Shown: positions 1-7,155, numbered from the stretch's first letter. The stretch is 7,692 bases of DNA from Desulfuromusa sp. (GCA_023145655.1 JAGLDI010000091.1:1-7692); one strand, 5' to 3'. The notes: a model not told the origin generated them from the letters alone. A program made the numbers and translations.

Positions 1-344
1 TTTTCATAATCGACCCCGCCAAAAATTGGCTGCACTTTGAGTCCGGTATGTCGTCCCAGCAACTCGGCATCCTTACAGATCTGCACCACCAGTTCACGGG
101 TCGGCGCCAGCACCAGAGCACGGGGGTTATTGCTGGTAACATTCTGGTTATCCAGCAAACGACAAAACAGAGCAAGTAGAAAAGCAGCTGTTTTCCCTGT
201 GCCCGTCTGCGCTTGAGCGGCAACATCCTTTCCGGCCAAAGCTAAAGGAATCGATTGTTCCTGCACCGGGGTTAAAGTTTCAAAACCAGAATCAGAAACT
301 CCCTGCTGAACACTCTCCGGCAGATTTAACTCACTAAACTTCAT
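1..344 (-). CDS. DEAD-box ATP-dependent RNA helicase, N-terminal part (RhlB/RhlE-like), cut by window edge
   Basis: The visible 114 residues are the start of helicase domain 1 of a DEAD-box RNA helicase, a cytoplasmic ATPase that unwinds short RNA duplexes in ribosome assembly or mRNA decay. Visible motifs are the Q motif (FETLTPVQEQSIP, residues 21-33), Walker A/motif I (AQTGTGKT, 45-52, with Lys51), motif Ia (APTRELVVQI, 80-89) and the conserved GG at about 109-110. The DEAD, SAT and C-terminal motifs lie beyond the edge. The short N-terminus and the wording around motif I and Ia resemble RhlB and RhlE, but the subfamily cannot be fixed from this piece. The ATG overlaps the trpB stop as TAATG, and a GGGAG ribosome site lies in the last trpB codons, so translation is probably coupled to trpB. 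A helicase in this position is unexpected, since trpA normally follows trpB. Confidence 0.93.
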   Translation of the reverse strand, partial: MKFSELNLPESVQQGVSDSGFETLTPVQEQSIPLALAGKDVAAQAQTGTGKTAAFLLALFCRLLDNQNVTSNNPRALVLAPTRELVVQICKDAELLGRHTGLKVQPIFGGVDYE

Positions 345-1543
345 TATAATTCAACTCCCAGGGCATCAGCCACAGTATGGATATCCTTGTCGCCACGACC
401 CGACAGGCAAACCAGTATAATTTTATCAGAGGAGAGGGTCGGCGCAAGTTTCATCACCTGGGCAATCGCATGGGCACTTTCGAGAGCCGGAATGATCCCC
501 TCAATATGGGTCAGTTTTTGAAACGCCTCCAGAGCTTCGATATCGGTAATCGACACATAGTCAGCTCTTTCAATATCCCGCAAATGTGAATGTTCCGGAC
601 CAACTCCGGGGTAATCAAGACCGGCAGAAATAGAATGGGCATGTTGAATCTGACCATCATCATCCTGCAGTAGATAGGTTTTATTTCCATGCAGAACTCC
701 CGGGGAACCGGCAGAAATTGAAGCTGCATGTTTGTCAGTTTCAACGCCGAGGCCAGCCGCTTCAACACCCAGAAGCTTAACCGACAGATCTTCAATAAAG
801 GGATAAAACAATCCCATCGCGTTGGAGCCACCACCAATACAGGCAACTGCGACATCGGGTAAACGGCCTTCTGCCTCAAATAACTGTTGTTTTGCTTCTG
901 TCCCGATAACCGACTGGAAATTTCGGACCAGCAATGGATAGGGATGGGGGCCGGCAACCGTCCCAATCACATAAAAGGTATCACGGACATGGGTGACCCA
1001 ATGACGGAGAGCATCGTTCATCGCATCCTTCAAGGTCGCCGTCCCGCTCGTCACTTCGGTCACTTTTGCCCCGAGCAGTTTCATCCGAAAGACATTGAGT
1101 GATTGACGACGGATATCTTCTTTCCCCATAAAAACTTCACATTCCAGCCCGAACAGAGCGGCAACGGTTGCCGTCGCAACACCATGTTGACCAGCACCCG
1201 TTTCAGCAATGATCTTCTTTTTCCCCATCCGGCGCGCCAGTAAAACCTGACCAACCGTATTGTTAACCTTATGCGCCCCGGTATGGTTCAAATCTTCCCG
1301 TTTGAGATAGATTTTTGCTCCGCCCAACTCTTTCGTCAGGCGTTCAGCAAAATAAAGGGGGCTGGGACGCCCGACATAATGCTTTAAATAATACTCAAAT
1401 TCCCGCTGGAACTCCGGATCCTGACTTGCCACAGCATAAACCTCTTCCAGTTCCAGCAATGCCGGCATCAAAGTTTCTGCTACATAACGACCACCATACT
1501 CACCAAAATGGCCACGCTCATCAGGGTATTGATAGTTTTTCAT
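344..1543 (-). CDS. trpB: Tryptophan synthase beta chain
   Basis: This 399-residue protein is the PLP-dependent beta subunit, which condenses indole with L-serine to give L-tryptophan in the cytoplasm, normally within an alpha2-beta2 complex. The sequence shows the N-terminal [11 protein letters not shown] signature, the PLP Schiff-base lysine in HTGAHKVNN (Lys92), the catalytic Glu114 in AETGAGQHG, the PLP-phosphate loop GGGSNAMG (237-244), Asp310 in [11 protein letters not shown] and the SGRGDKD segment (381-387). Length and motifs fit the standard TrpB1 type that partners with TrpA, rather than the longer TrpB2 type. The start ATG overlaps the trpF stop (ATGA) and has a GAGG-type ribosome site inside trpF, so the two are probably translationally coupled. 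The stop overlaps the helicase start. No trpA follows, so the alpha subunit must be encoded elsewhere if the pathway is complete. Confidence 0.98.
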   Translation of the reverse strand: MKNYQYPDERGHFGEYGGRYVAETLMPALLELEEVYAVASQDPEFQREFEYYLKHYVGRPSPLYFAERLTKELGGAKIYLKREDLNHTGAHKVNNTVGQVLLARRMGKKKIIAETGAGQHGVATATVAALFGLECEVFMGKEDIRRQSLNVFRMKLLGAKVTEVTSGTATLKDAMNDALRHWVTHVRDTFYVIGTVAGPHPYPLLVRNFQSVIGTEAKQQLFEAEGRLPDVAVACIGGGSNAMGLFYPFIEDLSVKLLGVEAAGLGVETDKHAASISAGSPGVLHGNKTYLLQDDDGQIQHAHSISAGLDYPGVGPEHSHLRDIERADYVSITDIEALEAFQKLTHIEGIIPALESAHAIAQVMKLAPTLSSDKIILVCLSGRGDKDIHTVADALGVEL

Positions 1544-2154
1544 CCTTGCCTCACCTGCTGAATAAATTTGTGAATTTTATCATGATCTTTGTGCCCGGGA
1601 GACTCCTCAACGCCACTGGAAACATCGACAGCATAAGGGTTGACCATCCGGATTGCCTCAGCAACGTTATCCGGATTCAACCCGCCAGCCAGGATCAGCG
1701 GCAGTTTCCCGGCCAGGCTTCTGGCCAGCTGCCAGTCAAAAGTTTCACCCGTGCCACCATACTGCTGATCATTCCAGGCATCCAGTAGCAATGCCGAAAC
1801 CCGGTATCTTTCAATGCCAGCCAAAGAACCAGCATCCTTAACCCGAACAGCCTTGATAACCGAGGCGGAAGAAAAACGACTCTCTTCCGGTGATTCATCC
1901 CCATGCAGCTGAATGACATTGATCCCGGTCATCTGCATCGTCCGCTCAATAACGTCAATGCCTGCATTTACAAACAAACCCACTGTTGTCACAAAGGGGG
2001 GCAGCACCGAAATAATCTGCTGAACAGTTTCAGGAAGAACATAACGGGGACTTTTTTCATAAAAAACAAATCCCAGGGCATCAGCACCTGCTTCGGCAGC
2101 GAAAAGAGCATCCTCGAGGTTGGTGATACCGCATATTTTTATTTTTGTCGTCAT
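1540..2154 (-). CDS. trpF: Phosphoribosylanthranilate isomerase
   Basis: This 204-residue single-domain TIM barrel converts N-(5-phosphoribosyl)anthranilate to CdRP by Amadori rearrangement, the third step of tryptophan synthesis. Visible motifs are KIKICGIT at the N-terminus with the general-base cysteine (Cys8), GLFVN (59-63), IQLHGDE (81-87), the catalytic acid in LLLDA (Asp125), GGTGETFDW (133-141), [10 protein letters not shown] (155-164) and [15 protein letters not shown] (176-190). I chose the ATG at 2154 because family members begin within a few residues of KICGIT. The frame is open further upstream to a TTG at 2220, but those 22 residues match nothing expected. Upstream of this start there is only a weak GGAT ribosome-site candidate, about 14 nt away. 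The gene lies about 425 bp after trpC, across a palindrome-rich gap, and overlaps trpB by 4 bp. Confidence 0.96.
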   Translation of the reverse strand: MTTKIKICGITNLEDALFAAEAGADALGFVFYEKSPRYVLPETVQQIISVLPPFVTTVGLFVNAGIDVIERTMQMTGINVIQLHGDESPEESRFSSASVIKAVRVKDAGSLAGIERYRVSALLLDAWNDQQYGGTGETFDWQLARSLAGKLPLILAGGLNPDNVAEAIRMVNPYAVDVSSGVEESPGHKDHDKIHKFIQQVRQG

Positions 2155-2319
2155 TGAATCAGTAACTATCCAAAAAGGCTGACCGAAAATACAATTAGAA
2201 ACCAAGGTCGCCCAGCTCAAACATTTGACGCCCTTATCTCACAACAAAAGTGAGTAGCAACTGAAAGTCTTGGACTAAAGCCCATAGTTTTTAACTTATT
2301 GTTTCAGATTTTGACTTTT

Positions 2320-2353
2320 CGCCCATTAGAGAAGCCTGCTTCTCGTTAGGGCG
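2320..2353. repeat. 34-bp imperfect palindrome (possible RNA hairpin)
   Basis: The outer arms CGCCC/GGGCG and the inner arms GAGAAGC/GCTTCTC (7 bp) pair around a 2-base CT loop, separated by a 4-base internal mismatch on each side. There is no T-run on either strand, so a terminator is unlikely. It overlaps a second inverted repeat at 2345-2383 (outer GTTAG/CTAAC, inner CCGAA/TTCGG), so the two structures could be alternatives. Confidence 0.6.
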
Positions 2354-2500
2354 CGACCGAAAATATCAATTCGGGACGCTAACACTTTCTTCATGCCTCT
2401 ACCAGCCTGATAGAGTTGCAACACAGTCGAGAACTAATTCAACAAACCTATCGTTAAATTATCGCAGGTCATTTTGCGACAGGAATAAAAAGAGTTTCTT

Positions 2501-2560
2501 TTGCTTCGTTTTCTTTGCGATCAAAGAAAATGAAGGGGGTTGTCGGTCCGCGAACCGACT
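2501..2560. repeat. Double-hairpin segment resembling a dispersed intergenic repeat
   Basis: The arms TTTTCTTTG (2509-2517) and CAAAGAAAA (2522-2530) form a perfect 9-bp stem with a CGAT loop. Twelve bases on, GTCGGT (2542-2547) pairs with ACCGAC (2554-2559) around CCGCGA. The combination of an AAAGAAAA-type stem followed by a GTCGG(N)CCGAC stem looks like a common interspersed repeat of proteobacterial intergenic regions; that recognition is from memory. It begins about 20 bp beyond the trpC stop. Confidence 0.5.
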
Positions 2561-2579
2561 GTCTTGACTATAGTTTTGT

Positions 2580-3371
2580 TCAACTAAAAGCCCCTCCCAA
2601 CAACCCAAAAAGTTTCCCTTCAATATTACTTTCCCGCATCAGACTTTCACCAATCAGAAACGCCCCGGCGCCCGCCCGTTGCAACCGTTCAATATCAGCA
2701 CGACTATGAATACCACTCTCGGCAACCGCTAATTGACTCTCTGGGATTTTCCCAGCGAGTTGTTCGGTTACATTCAGATCAGTCACAAAAGTTTGCAGAT
2801 TTCTGTTATTGATACCGATCAGATCGACCGGCAGCAGCAGCGCCCGCTCCAACTCTGCACCATCATGCACTTCCAATAAAGTATCAAGTTGCAGCTCAGT
2901 TGCCAATTCTGCCAGTTCCAGCAGCTGCCCATCTTCGAGAGCTGCCGCAATCAGAAGAATGGCATCGGCACCAGCAACCCGTGCCTGGAAAACCTGATAG
3001 GGATCGATGATAAAATCTTTCCGCAACAGGGGCAAATCAACCTGCGCCCGAATCTGACCAAGATAATCGAGAGAACCGTAAAAATAGTGTTTATCGGTTA
3101 ACACTGAAAGACAGCTTGCCCCACCCCGCTTATAGCTGCAGGCAATCGCCACTGGGTCAAAGTCTTCACGAATAATTCCCTTTGAGGGCGATCCCTTTTT
3201 TACCTCAGCGATAATCGCAGTTCCAGCGACCGAAGCTTGGCGCAAATGCTCTGCAAACCCCCGGGTACGATCAGAATCTGCCGCTATTTTTTTCAGTTCA
3301 CTCAGCGGCTGCCGGATCTGATCTGCAGCAATTTCTACCTGCTTGGTTTGTAGTATTTGATCAAGAATCAC
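2580..3371 (-). CDS. trpC: Indole-3-glycerol phosphate synthase
   Basis: This 263-residue TIM barrel closes the indole ring, converting CdRP to indole-3-glycerol phosphate with loss of CO2 and water. Visible motifs are [10 protein letters not shown] (56-65, with substrate-binding Lys58), [14 protein letters not shown] (87-100), [13 protein letters not shown] (115-127, catalytic Lys118), LLEVHD (165-170, catalytic Glu167), IGINNRNL (185-192), [11 protein letters not shown] (217-227) and FLIGESLM (238-245). It is monofunctional: no TrpF domain is fused, and a separate trpF lies downstream. The start is a GTG that overlaps the trpD stop as GTGA. No ATG fits the family N-terminus. The upstream GGATAAC is a poor and distant ribosome site, so re-initiation after trpD probably matters. 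Downstream, the operon is interrupted by about 425 non-coding bases. Confidence 0.97.
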   Translation of the reverse strand: MILDQILQTKQVEIAADQIRQPLSELKKIAADSDRTRGFAEHLRQASVAGTAIIAEVKKGSPSKGIIREDFDPVAIACSYKRGGASCLSVLTDKHYFYGSLDYLGQIRAQVDLPLLRKDFIIDPYQVFQARVAGADAILLIAAALEDGQLLELAELATELQLDTLLEVHDGAELERALLLPVDLIGINNRNLQTFVTDLNVTEQLAGKIPESQLAVAESGIHSRADIERLQRAGAGAFLIGESLMRESNIEGKLFGLLGGAFS

Positions 3372-4417
3372 TGGTTGGTTATCCGTACCAAGGCGTCGAG
3401 TGTTGATTTGGCGCGTCCAGAAGTAATCGCCTCACGGGCCTGCTCAATCCCGGCATCAATATCGATCACCAAACCGGCAGCAACCAGAGCGTAGGCGCTG
3501 TTCAACAGAACAATATCGAGTTTTGGACCGGGCTGACCGGAGAGAACAGTAGTAACAATCTCTGCATTTCGATCGGCATCACCCCCCTGAAGGTCTTCCA
3601 GACGGCAACGCTTGAGACCAAACTGCTCTGGTGTAATTGTCTGCAGTTCAATATTATTACCACTGATTGTCGCCACCAAAGTAGCACCGGTCAGGGTAAT
3701 TTCATCCATCCCGTCTGCGCCATGGACAACGAAACCACGTCGGCACCCGAGACTGAGAAGCACCTGTGCCAACGGCTCAACCAGATCCTTACTGAACACT
3801 CCCAAGACCTGTCGATCGGCTCCAGCAGGGTTGGTCAGGGGGCCAAGAATATTGAAAATCGTCCGGATACCAATCTCCCGGCGCGGACCGATGGCATATT
3901 TCATCGCCCCATGCAGAGCAGGAGCGAACAAGAAACCGACACCGATTTTTTCTATTGATTCAGCAACCTGTTCGGGAGAAATATCAAGCTTCACTCCCAA
4001 CTTTTCAAGGACATCAGCACTGCCACAGGAAGAGGAAATGCTTCGGTTACCATGCTTGGCAACTTTTGCCCCGCAGGCAGCGACAACAAGTGCAACCGTC
4101 GTGGAGACATTGAAACTCTTGGTTCCGCTACCACCAGTACCACAGGTATCAATAATGGTTTCGCGATCAACGTTGATCTCGTCACGGTCGATATCAACGA
4201 CATCACCCACGCGGATCGGGGTTGCTCGTGAGCGCATCACCCGTGCTGCACCGATAATTTCGGGAATCGTCTCCCCTTTCATCCGCAGCGCGGTAATAAA
4301 AGCACCAATCTGAGCCGAGGTTGCCTCACCACCCATAACCTGGTTCATCGCATCGATCATTTCGAGTTCGTTCAAATCTTGCCGATCAACCAGTTTGGCA
4401 ATTGCTTCTTTAATCAT
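3368..4417 (-). CDS. trpD: Anthranilate phosphoribosyltransferase
   Basis: This enzyme transfers the phosphoribosyl group of PRPP to anthranilate, the second step of the pathway. The 349 residues show the helical N-terminal domain and then the PRPP-binding loop [16 protein letters not shown] (92-107), [16 protein letters not shown] (120-135), [10 protein letters not shown] (164-173), [19 protein letters not shown] (179-197) and the Mg-binding GMDE (236-239). The length is typical of a stand-alone TrpD, without a fused glutamine amidotransferase. I prefer the ATG at 4417 to the in-frame TTG one codon earlier (4420), because GGAG then sits 7 nt upstream rather than 4. The protein contains no tryptophan. 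It overlaps trpC by 4 bp and is separated from trpG by 162 bp carrying a large hairpin. Confidence 0.97.
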   Translation of the reverse strand: MIKEAIAKLVDRQDLNELEMIDAMNQVMGGEATSAQIGAFITALRMKGETIPEIIGAARVMRSRATPIRVGDVVDIDRDEINVDRETIIDTCGTGGSGTKSFNVSTTVALVVAACGAKVAKHGNRSISSSCGSADVLEKLGVKLDISPEQVAESIEKIGVGFLFAPALHGAMKYAIGPRREIGIRTIFNILGPLTNPAGADRQVLGVFSKDLVEPLAQVLLSLGCRRGFVVHGADGMDEITLTGATLVATISGNNIELQTITPEQFGLKRCRLEDLQGGDADRNAEIVTTVLSGQPGPKLDIVLLNSAYALVAAGLVIDIDAGIEQAREAITSGRAKSTLDALVRITNQ

Positions 4418-4450
4418 CAAGAAACTCCAACTTCATAATAAACCAACGTA

Positions 4451-4544
4451 GCCACCAAGACACCAAGAACGCCAAGTTAAAACCATCATTCAAGATCAGT
4501 TTCCTATCAAAATAACCTTAAGTTTCTCTTGGTGTCTTGGTGGC
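4451..4544. repeat. Inverted repeat with 18-bp perfect arms, built on an octamer motif
   Basis: The left arm 4451-4468 (GCCACCAAGACACCAAGA) is the exact reverse complement of the right arm 4527-4544, with 58 bases between. Each arm contains two tandem copies of the octamer CACCAAGA/TCTTGGTG. A third degenerate unit (CGCCAAGTT) follows the left arm and partly matches AACTTAAG before the right arm. The CTTGGTGTCTTGGTGG wording is a common dispersed intergenic motif in many deltaproteobacterial genomes (recalled, not searched). It lies in the trpG-trpD gap, so an RNA stem of at least 18 bp should form in the operon transcript. A T-run (AATTTTTTG) follows the right arm on the plus strand only, where no gene leads into it, so it is not a trp terminator. 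No target-site duplication is evident. Confidence 0.85.
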
Positions 4545-4579
4545 AATTTTTTGTTTTGATCTTTCCCGGTATTGAATCG

Positions 4580-5146
4580 TTAACTTTCAGCCAGAAAATT
4601 ATTCAGTAAAGTCATCCCCTCAGTCGTCAGAATCGACTCAGGATGAAACTGCACCCCCCAGACCGGCAGCTCCTGATGTTGCAAACCCATGATTTCACCC
4701 TCTTCGGTCCAGGCAGTAATTTTCAAACTAGGGGGAAAACTCTCCCTTTCTGCAAGTAGAGAGTGATAACGGGTCGCCGTAAAGGGATCCGGCAAACCGT
4801 GGTAAAGAGCACTCCCATCATGACAAATCGGACTGGTTTTCCCATGCATCAAACGATCAGCCCGTACCACCTTACCACCAAATGCTTCGGTAATTGCCTG
4901 ATGGCCAAGACAAATCCCGAGAAGTGGAATTTTAGTGGCAAAGTGTTGAATTGCAGCTACCGATATTCCTGCATCTTTCGGGGTGCGTGGACCGGGAGAA
5001 ATAACCAGCTGTTTTGGGGCCAGCTGTTCAATATCTTCCAGAGTCAGTTTATCATTTCTGATCACCTTAACCTCTTCACCGAGTTCAAGAAAATACTGAA
5101 CCAGATTGTAAGTAAAAGAATCGTAATTATCGATCATCAACAGCAT
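4580..5146 (-). CDS. trpG: Anthranilate synthase component II (glutamine amidotransferase)
   Basis: This 188-residue class I glutamine amidotransferase releases ammonia from glutamine and supplies it to TrpE. Visible motifs are the N-terminal [24 protein letters not shown] (48-56), the nucleophile elbow GICLGHQ with catalytic Cys79, RYHSL (126-130) and VQFHPES with catalytic His168 and Glu170, giving a complete triad. The length is typical of a free subunit. The ATG at 5146 lies 15 nt after the trpE stop; an AGGA ribosome site sits about 13 nt upstream, at the end of trpE, a rather long spacing. In many bacteria the same protein also serves p-aminobenzoate synthase. Nothing here decides that, though the gene's place in the trp operon supports the Trp role. 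Confidence 0.97.
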   Translation of the reverse strand: MLLMIDNYDSFTYNLVQYFLELGEEVKVIRNDKLTLEDIEQLAPKQLVISPGPRTPKDAGISVAAIQHFATKIPLLGICLGHQAITEAFGGKVVRADRLMHGKTSPICHDGSALYHGLPDPFTATRYHSLLAERESFPPSLKITAWTEEGEIMGLQHQELPVWGVQFHPESILTTEGMTLLNNFLAES

Positions 5147-5161
5147 AGCAGTCAGTATATC

Positions 5162-6643
5162 CTATACGAGTCCGCGGTTTGCCATTTCAATGGCACGTTT
5201 AACACCGCGAGCTTTATTTAAAGTTTCCTGATATTCCATCTCCGGGTCACTATCGGCGACAATCCCCGCCCCCGCCTGAAGGTAAAATCGGTCTTTTTCA
5301 ATCTGCAGGGTGCGAATTGCAATCGCCAGATCCATATTGCCGCTGAAGGAAAAATAGCCGACCGCACCACCGTAGACTTCACGCCTGACCGGTTCCAGTT
5401 CATCAATGATCTCCATGGCACGGATTTTTGGTGATCCAGATAATGTTCCTGCCGGAAACGCCGCACGGAAAACATCAAAACAATCCAGCCCGGGGCGCAA
5501 TTGCCCACGGACATTGGAGACAATATGCATCACATGGGAGTAACGTTCAACCACCATCAATTCACTCACCTCAACGGTACCACCAACCGCAACCCGACCG
5601 ACATCATTACGGCCGAGATCGACCAGCATAATGTGTTCAGCACGCTCTTTGGGGTCGGCAAGCAGTTGCTGTTCTAAAGCCAGGTCTTCAGCAGGGGTCT
5701 TGCCACGGGGAAGCGTTCCAGCAATCGGTCGAACATCAACCTGATTCCCCTCCTTACGGACCAGAACCTCCGGGGAAGCACCAACAATAATTGATTCGCC
5801 AAAGCGGAGAAAGAACATGTAGGGAGAGGGGTTGATGGTTCGTAACGCCCGGTAAATATTAAATGGATCACTCTGCAATGTTCCGGAGAACCGTTGAGAA
5901 ATAACCACCTGAAAAATATCCCCGGCGCGAATATATTCTTTGCAACGTTCAACCGCCTGCTTAAAATCATCTTGAGTAAAATTCGTTTCCAACTCCTGAC
6001 GACCATCACCACCCAGTTCCCCATCTTCACGTTGCAACGGCTGACGCAGCTGTTCCAACATCTGCTCTATCTGTTTCTGAGCATGTTGATAAGCAGCCAC
6101 TGAATCCTCATTGTCCTGTAAATGGACATTATAGACCAGCTTGACCTTCTGTCGCATATTATCAAAGATCAACAGCCGTTCAGTGAACATGAAAGTGGCA
6201 TCCCAACCATTAATCTGACCAGGGTTACTATCGGGAAGATCTTCAATAAAGCGAACCATATCGTAACCGAGATAGCCAACAGCACCACCGAAAAAACGGG
6301 GCAAACCCTCCACTTCGACCGGTTGATAAACTGCCATCAACTCACGTAACTTATGCAGCGGGTCCTCAACCTCACCCGAGTCCTCCAGTTTGCCGGCATA
6401 GAGAACTTCATAATAATGACCCCGGCAACGAAAAACTCTGGCCGGGCCACTGCCAAGAAAAGAGTAACGGGCCCATTGCTCACCACCCTCAATAGATTCA
6501 AGAAGAAAAGCGGACTGACCATCATCAATTTTACGAAAAGCGGAGACCGGGGTTTCCATATCCGCAAGAATTTCACGGTAAACGGGAATCAAATTGCCTT
6601 GCTGTGCTAAACGGTGGAACTCATTTGCAGAAGGGAGATACAT
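5162..6643 (-). CDS. trpE: Anthranilate synthase component I
   Basis: This 493-residue subunit converts chorismate to anthranilate using ammonia from TrpG, the committed step of tryptophan synthesis. The N-terminal domain carries LLES (47-50) and RYSF (59-62), which in characterised TrpE proteins form the tryptophan feedback site, so the enzyme is probably feedback-inhibited. The chorismate-binding domain shows FQVVISQRF (244-252), PIAGTLPRG (306-314), AEHIMLVDLGRNDVGR (335-350), RYSHVMHIVSNV (367-378), GTLSGSPKIRAMEII (399-413), YGGAVGYFSFSGNMD (424-438) and QAGAGIVADSDPE (457-469). PIAGT, rather than the PIKGT of PabB, supports anthranilate over aminodeoxychorismate synthase. The stretch at about 180-222 is a charged linker between the two domains. 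The ATG at 6643 has AAAGG about 12 nt upstream. It is the first gene of the operon. Confidence 0.98.
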   Translation of the reverse strand: MYLPSANEFHRLAQQGNLIPVYREILADMETPVSAFRKIDDGQSAFLLESIEGGEQWARYSFLGSGPARVFRCRGHYYEVLYAGKLEDSGEVEDPLHKLRELMAVYQPVEVEGLPRFFGGAVGYLGYDMVRFIEDLPDSNPGQINGWDATFMFTERLLIFDNMRQKVKLVYNVHLQDNEDSVAAYQHAQKQIEQMLEQLRQPLQREDGELGGDGRQELETNFTQDDFKQAVERCKEYIRAGDIFQVVISQRFSGTLQSDPFNIYRALRTINPSPYMFFLRFGESIIVGASPEVLVRKEGNQVDVRPIAGTLPRGKTPAEDLALEQQLLADPKERAEHIMLVDLGRNDVGRVAVGGTVEVSELMVVERYSHVMHIVSNVRGQLRPGLDCFDVFRAAFPAGTLSGSPKIRAMEIIDELEPVRREVYGGAVGYFSFSGNMDLAIAIRTLQIEKDRFYLQAGAGIVADSDPEMEYQETLNKARGVKRAIEMANRGLV

Positions 6644-6673
6644 AGGAAATATAAACCTTTGTAAAAAGGGAGT

Positions 6674-6703
6674 TTTCTAACACTACTAAACCAATTAAGT
6701 CAA
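6674..6703 (-). promoter_or_regulatory. Candidate sigma70-type promoter of the trp operon
   Basis: On the minus strand TTGACT (6703-6698) is followed after 18 bp by TAGAAA (6679-6674), a good -35 and a weak -10. A start about 7 bases later would give a leader of only about 24 nt, with the AAAGG ribosome site at 6660-6656. This would leave no room for a transcription attenuator. A promoter further upstream, in 6800-6900, is equally possible. Confidence 0.35.
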
Positions 6704-6879
6704 GTAAACGTGCTTCCCAGATACACTCGTCAGATCCAGTAAATCAGCAGGAAATAAGTCAGGAGAACACCCTTCACAAAAAAGTTAAGGCCAGAGGGTC
6801 ATAATAATAACACGATGCGCTCCTTTAAGCATATAAACAGCATTCAATATTTAGATCAATCGGCACTCATTCATCAAAG

Positions 6880-6902
6880 GTTGATTTGATTAATCAATCA
6901 AC
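6880..6902. promoter_or_regulatory. Candidate operator: nested inverted repeat of TTGAT/ATCAA half-sites
   Basis: Outer arms GTTGATT (6880-6886) and AATCAAC (6896-6902) enclose a perfect 12-bp palindrome TTGATTAATCAA (6886-6897). Further ATCAA half-sites lie at 6873-6877 (paired with TTGAT at 6881-6885) and near 6855. The site sits between divergent trpE and the IclR-type gene and could bind a regulator of either. The binding protein is unknown, and such AT-rich palindromes can arise by chance. Confidence 0.35.
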
Positions 6903-7126
6903 AAAAATAAGCTTTTACTGGCTAACACCATAGAAAACAACTAATTCAGCGAAATTAAACAACCAAAAACTGAACAAAATAGATTTTTTTTAAACACTGT
7001 TATATCCCAAAGCATTAGATTACTATTTTAGTTATTTAGCTATATTTTCAGTTAGTTACTGCGAAACATTAAAAACACCATCCCCCCCGTCAGCCCACCA
7101 CACAAGGGGTAAAACAAAAAAGCATA

Positions 7127-7155
7127 TTGACAACTATATAACAGCGTATTATTGT
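7127..7155 (+). promoter_or_regulatory. Candidate sigma70-type promoter of the IclR-family gene
   Basis: A perfect -35 hexamer TTGACA (7127-7132) is followed after 17 bp by TATTGT (7150-7155), four of six matches to the -10 consensus. Transcription would start near 7162, leaving a leader of about 80 nt before the ATG at 7241. Confidence 0.55.

Larger units (their letters stand above)
2155..2579. repeat. Palindrome-rich non-coding island between trpC and trpF
   Basis: No convincing gene lies in these 425 bases, although the neighbouring genes are tightly packed. The stretch holds several inverted repeats in series: 2238-2254 (CTCAC/GTGAG arms), 2320-2353, 2345-2383, 2509-2530 and 2542-2559. 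None is followed by a clear T-run on the minus strand, so none looks like an intrinsic terminator of the operon. No strong promoter for trpF is visible; the best match (TTGTAT at 2194-2189, GATAGT at 2170-2165, 18-bp spacer) is weak. The composition resembles the dispersed intergenic repeats common in deltaproteobacterial and gammaproteobacterial genomes. Calling it repeat-derived is an inference until copies are found elsewhere in the genome. Confidence 0.55.

Noticed and set aside
2155..2220. 22-residue N-terminal extension of trpF from a TTG start
   Set aside because: TrpF proteins begin within a few residues of KICGIT; the extension has no family resemblance and starts at TTG without a clear ribosome site.
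2320..2353. Integron attC-like site
   Set aside because: GTTAG and GCCC fragments recall core sites, but the GTTRRRY/RYYYAAC pairs do not match properly and no gene cassette is present.
2515..2709. Plus-strand frame of 64 codons running over the end of trpC
   Set aside because: It begins in the repeat-like segment and overlaps trpC antisense; no ribosome site or family resemblance.
3612..4313. Long plus-strand frame (233 codons) antisense to trpD
   Set aside because: It is a shadow of the trpD coding frame; composition is Ser/Pro/Arg-rich and low-complexity, with no domain.
4418..4420. TTG start one codon before the trpD ATG
   Set aside because: The ATG at 4417 has better ribosome-site spacing (GGAG 7 nt upstream) and is the more usual start codon.
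4527..4556. Plus-strand hairpin plus T-run as a terminator
   Set aside because: No plus-strand gene leads into it, and the operon runs the other way, where no T-run follows the hairpin.
6815..6889. 24-residue plus-strand frame starting ATGCGC in the intergenic region
   Set aside because: No ribosome binding site, no recognisable content, and it lies across the candidate regulatory sites.
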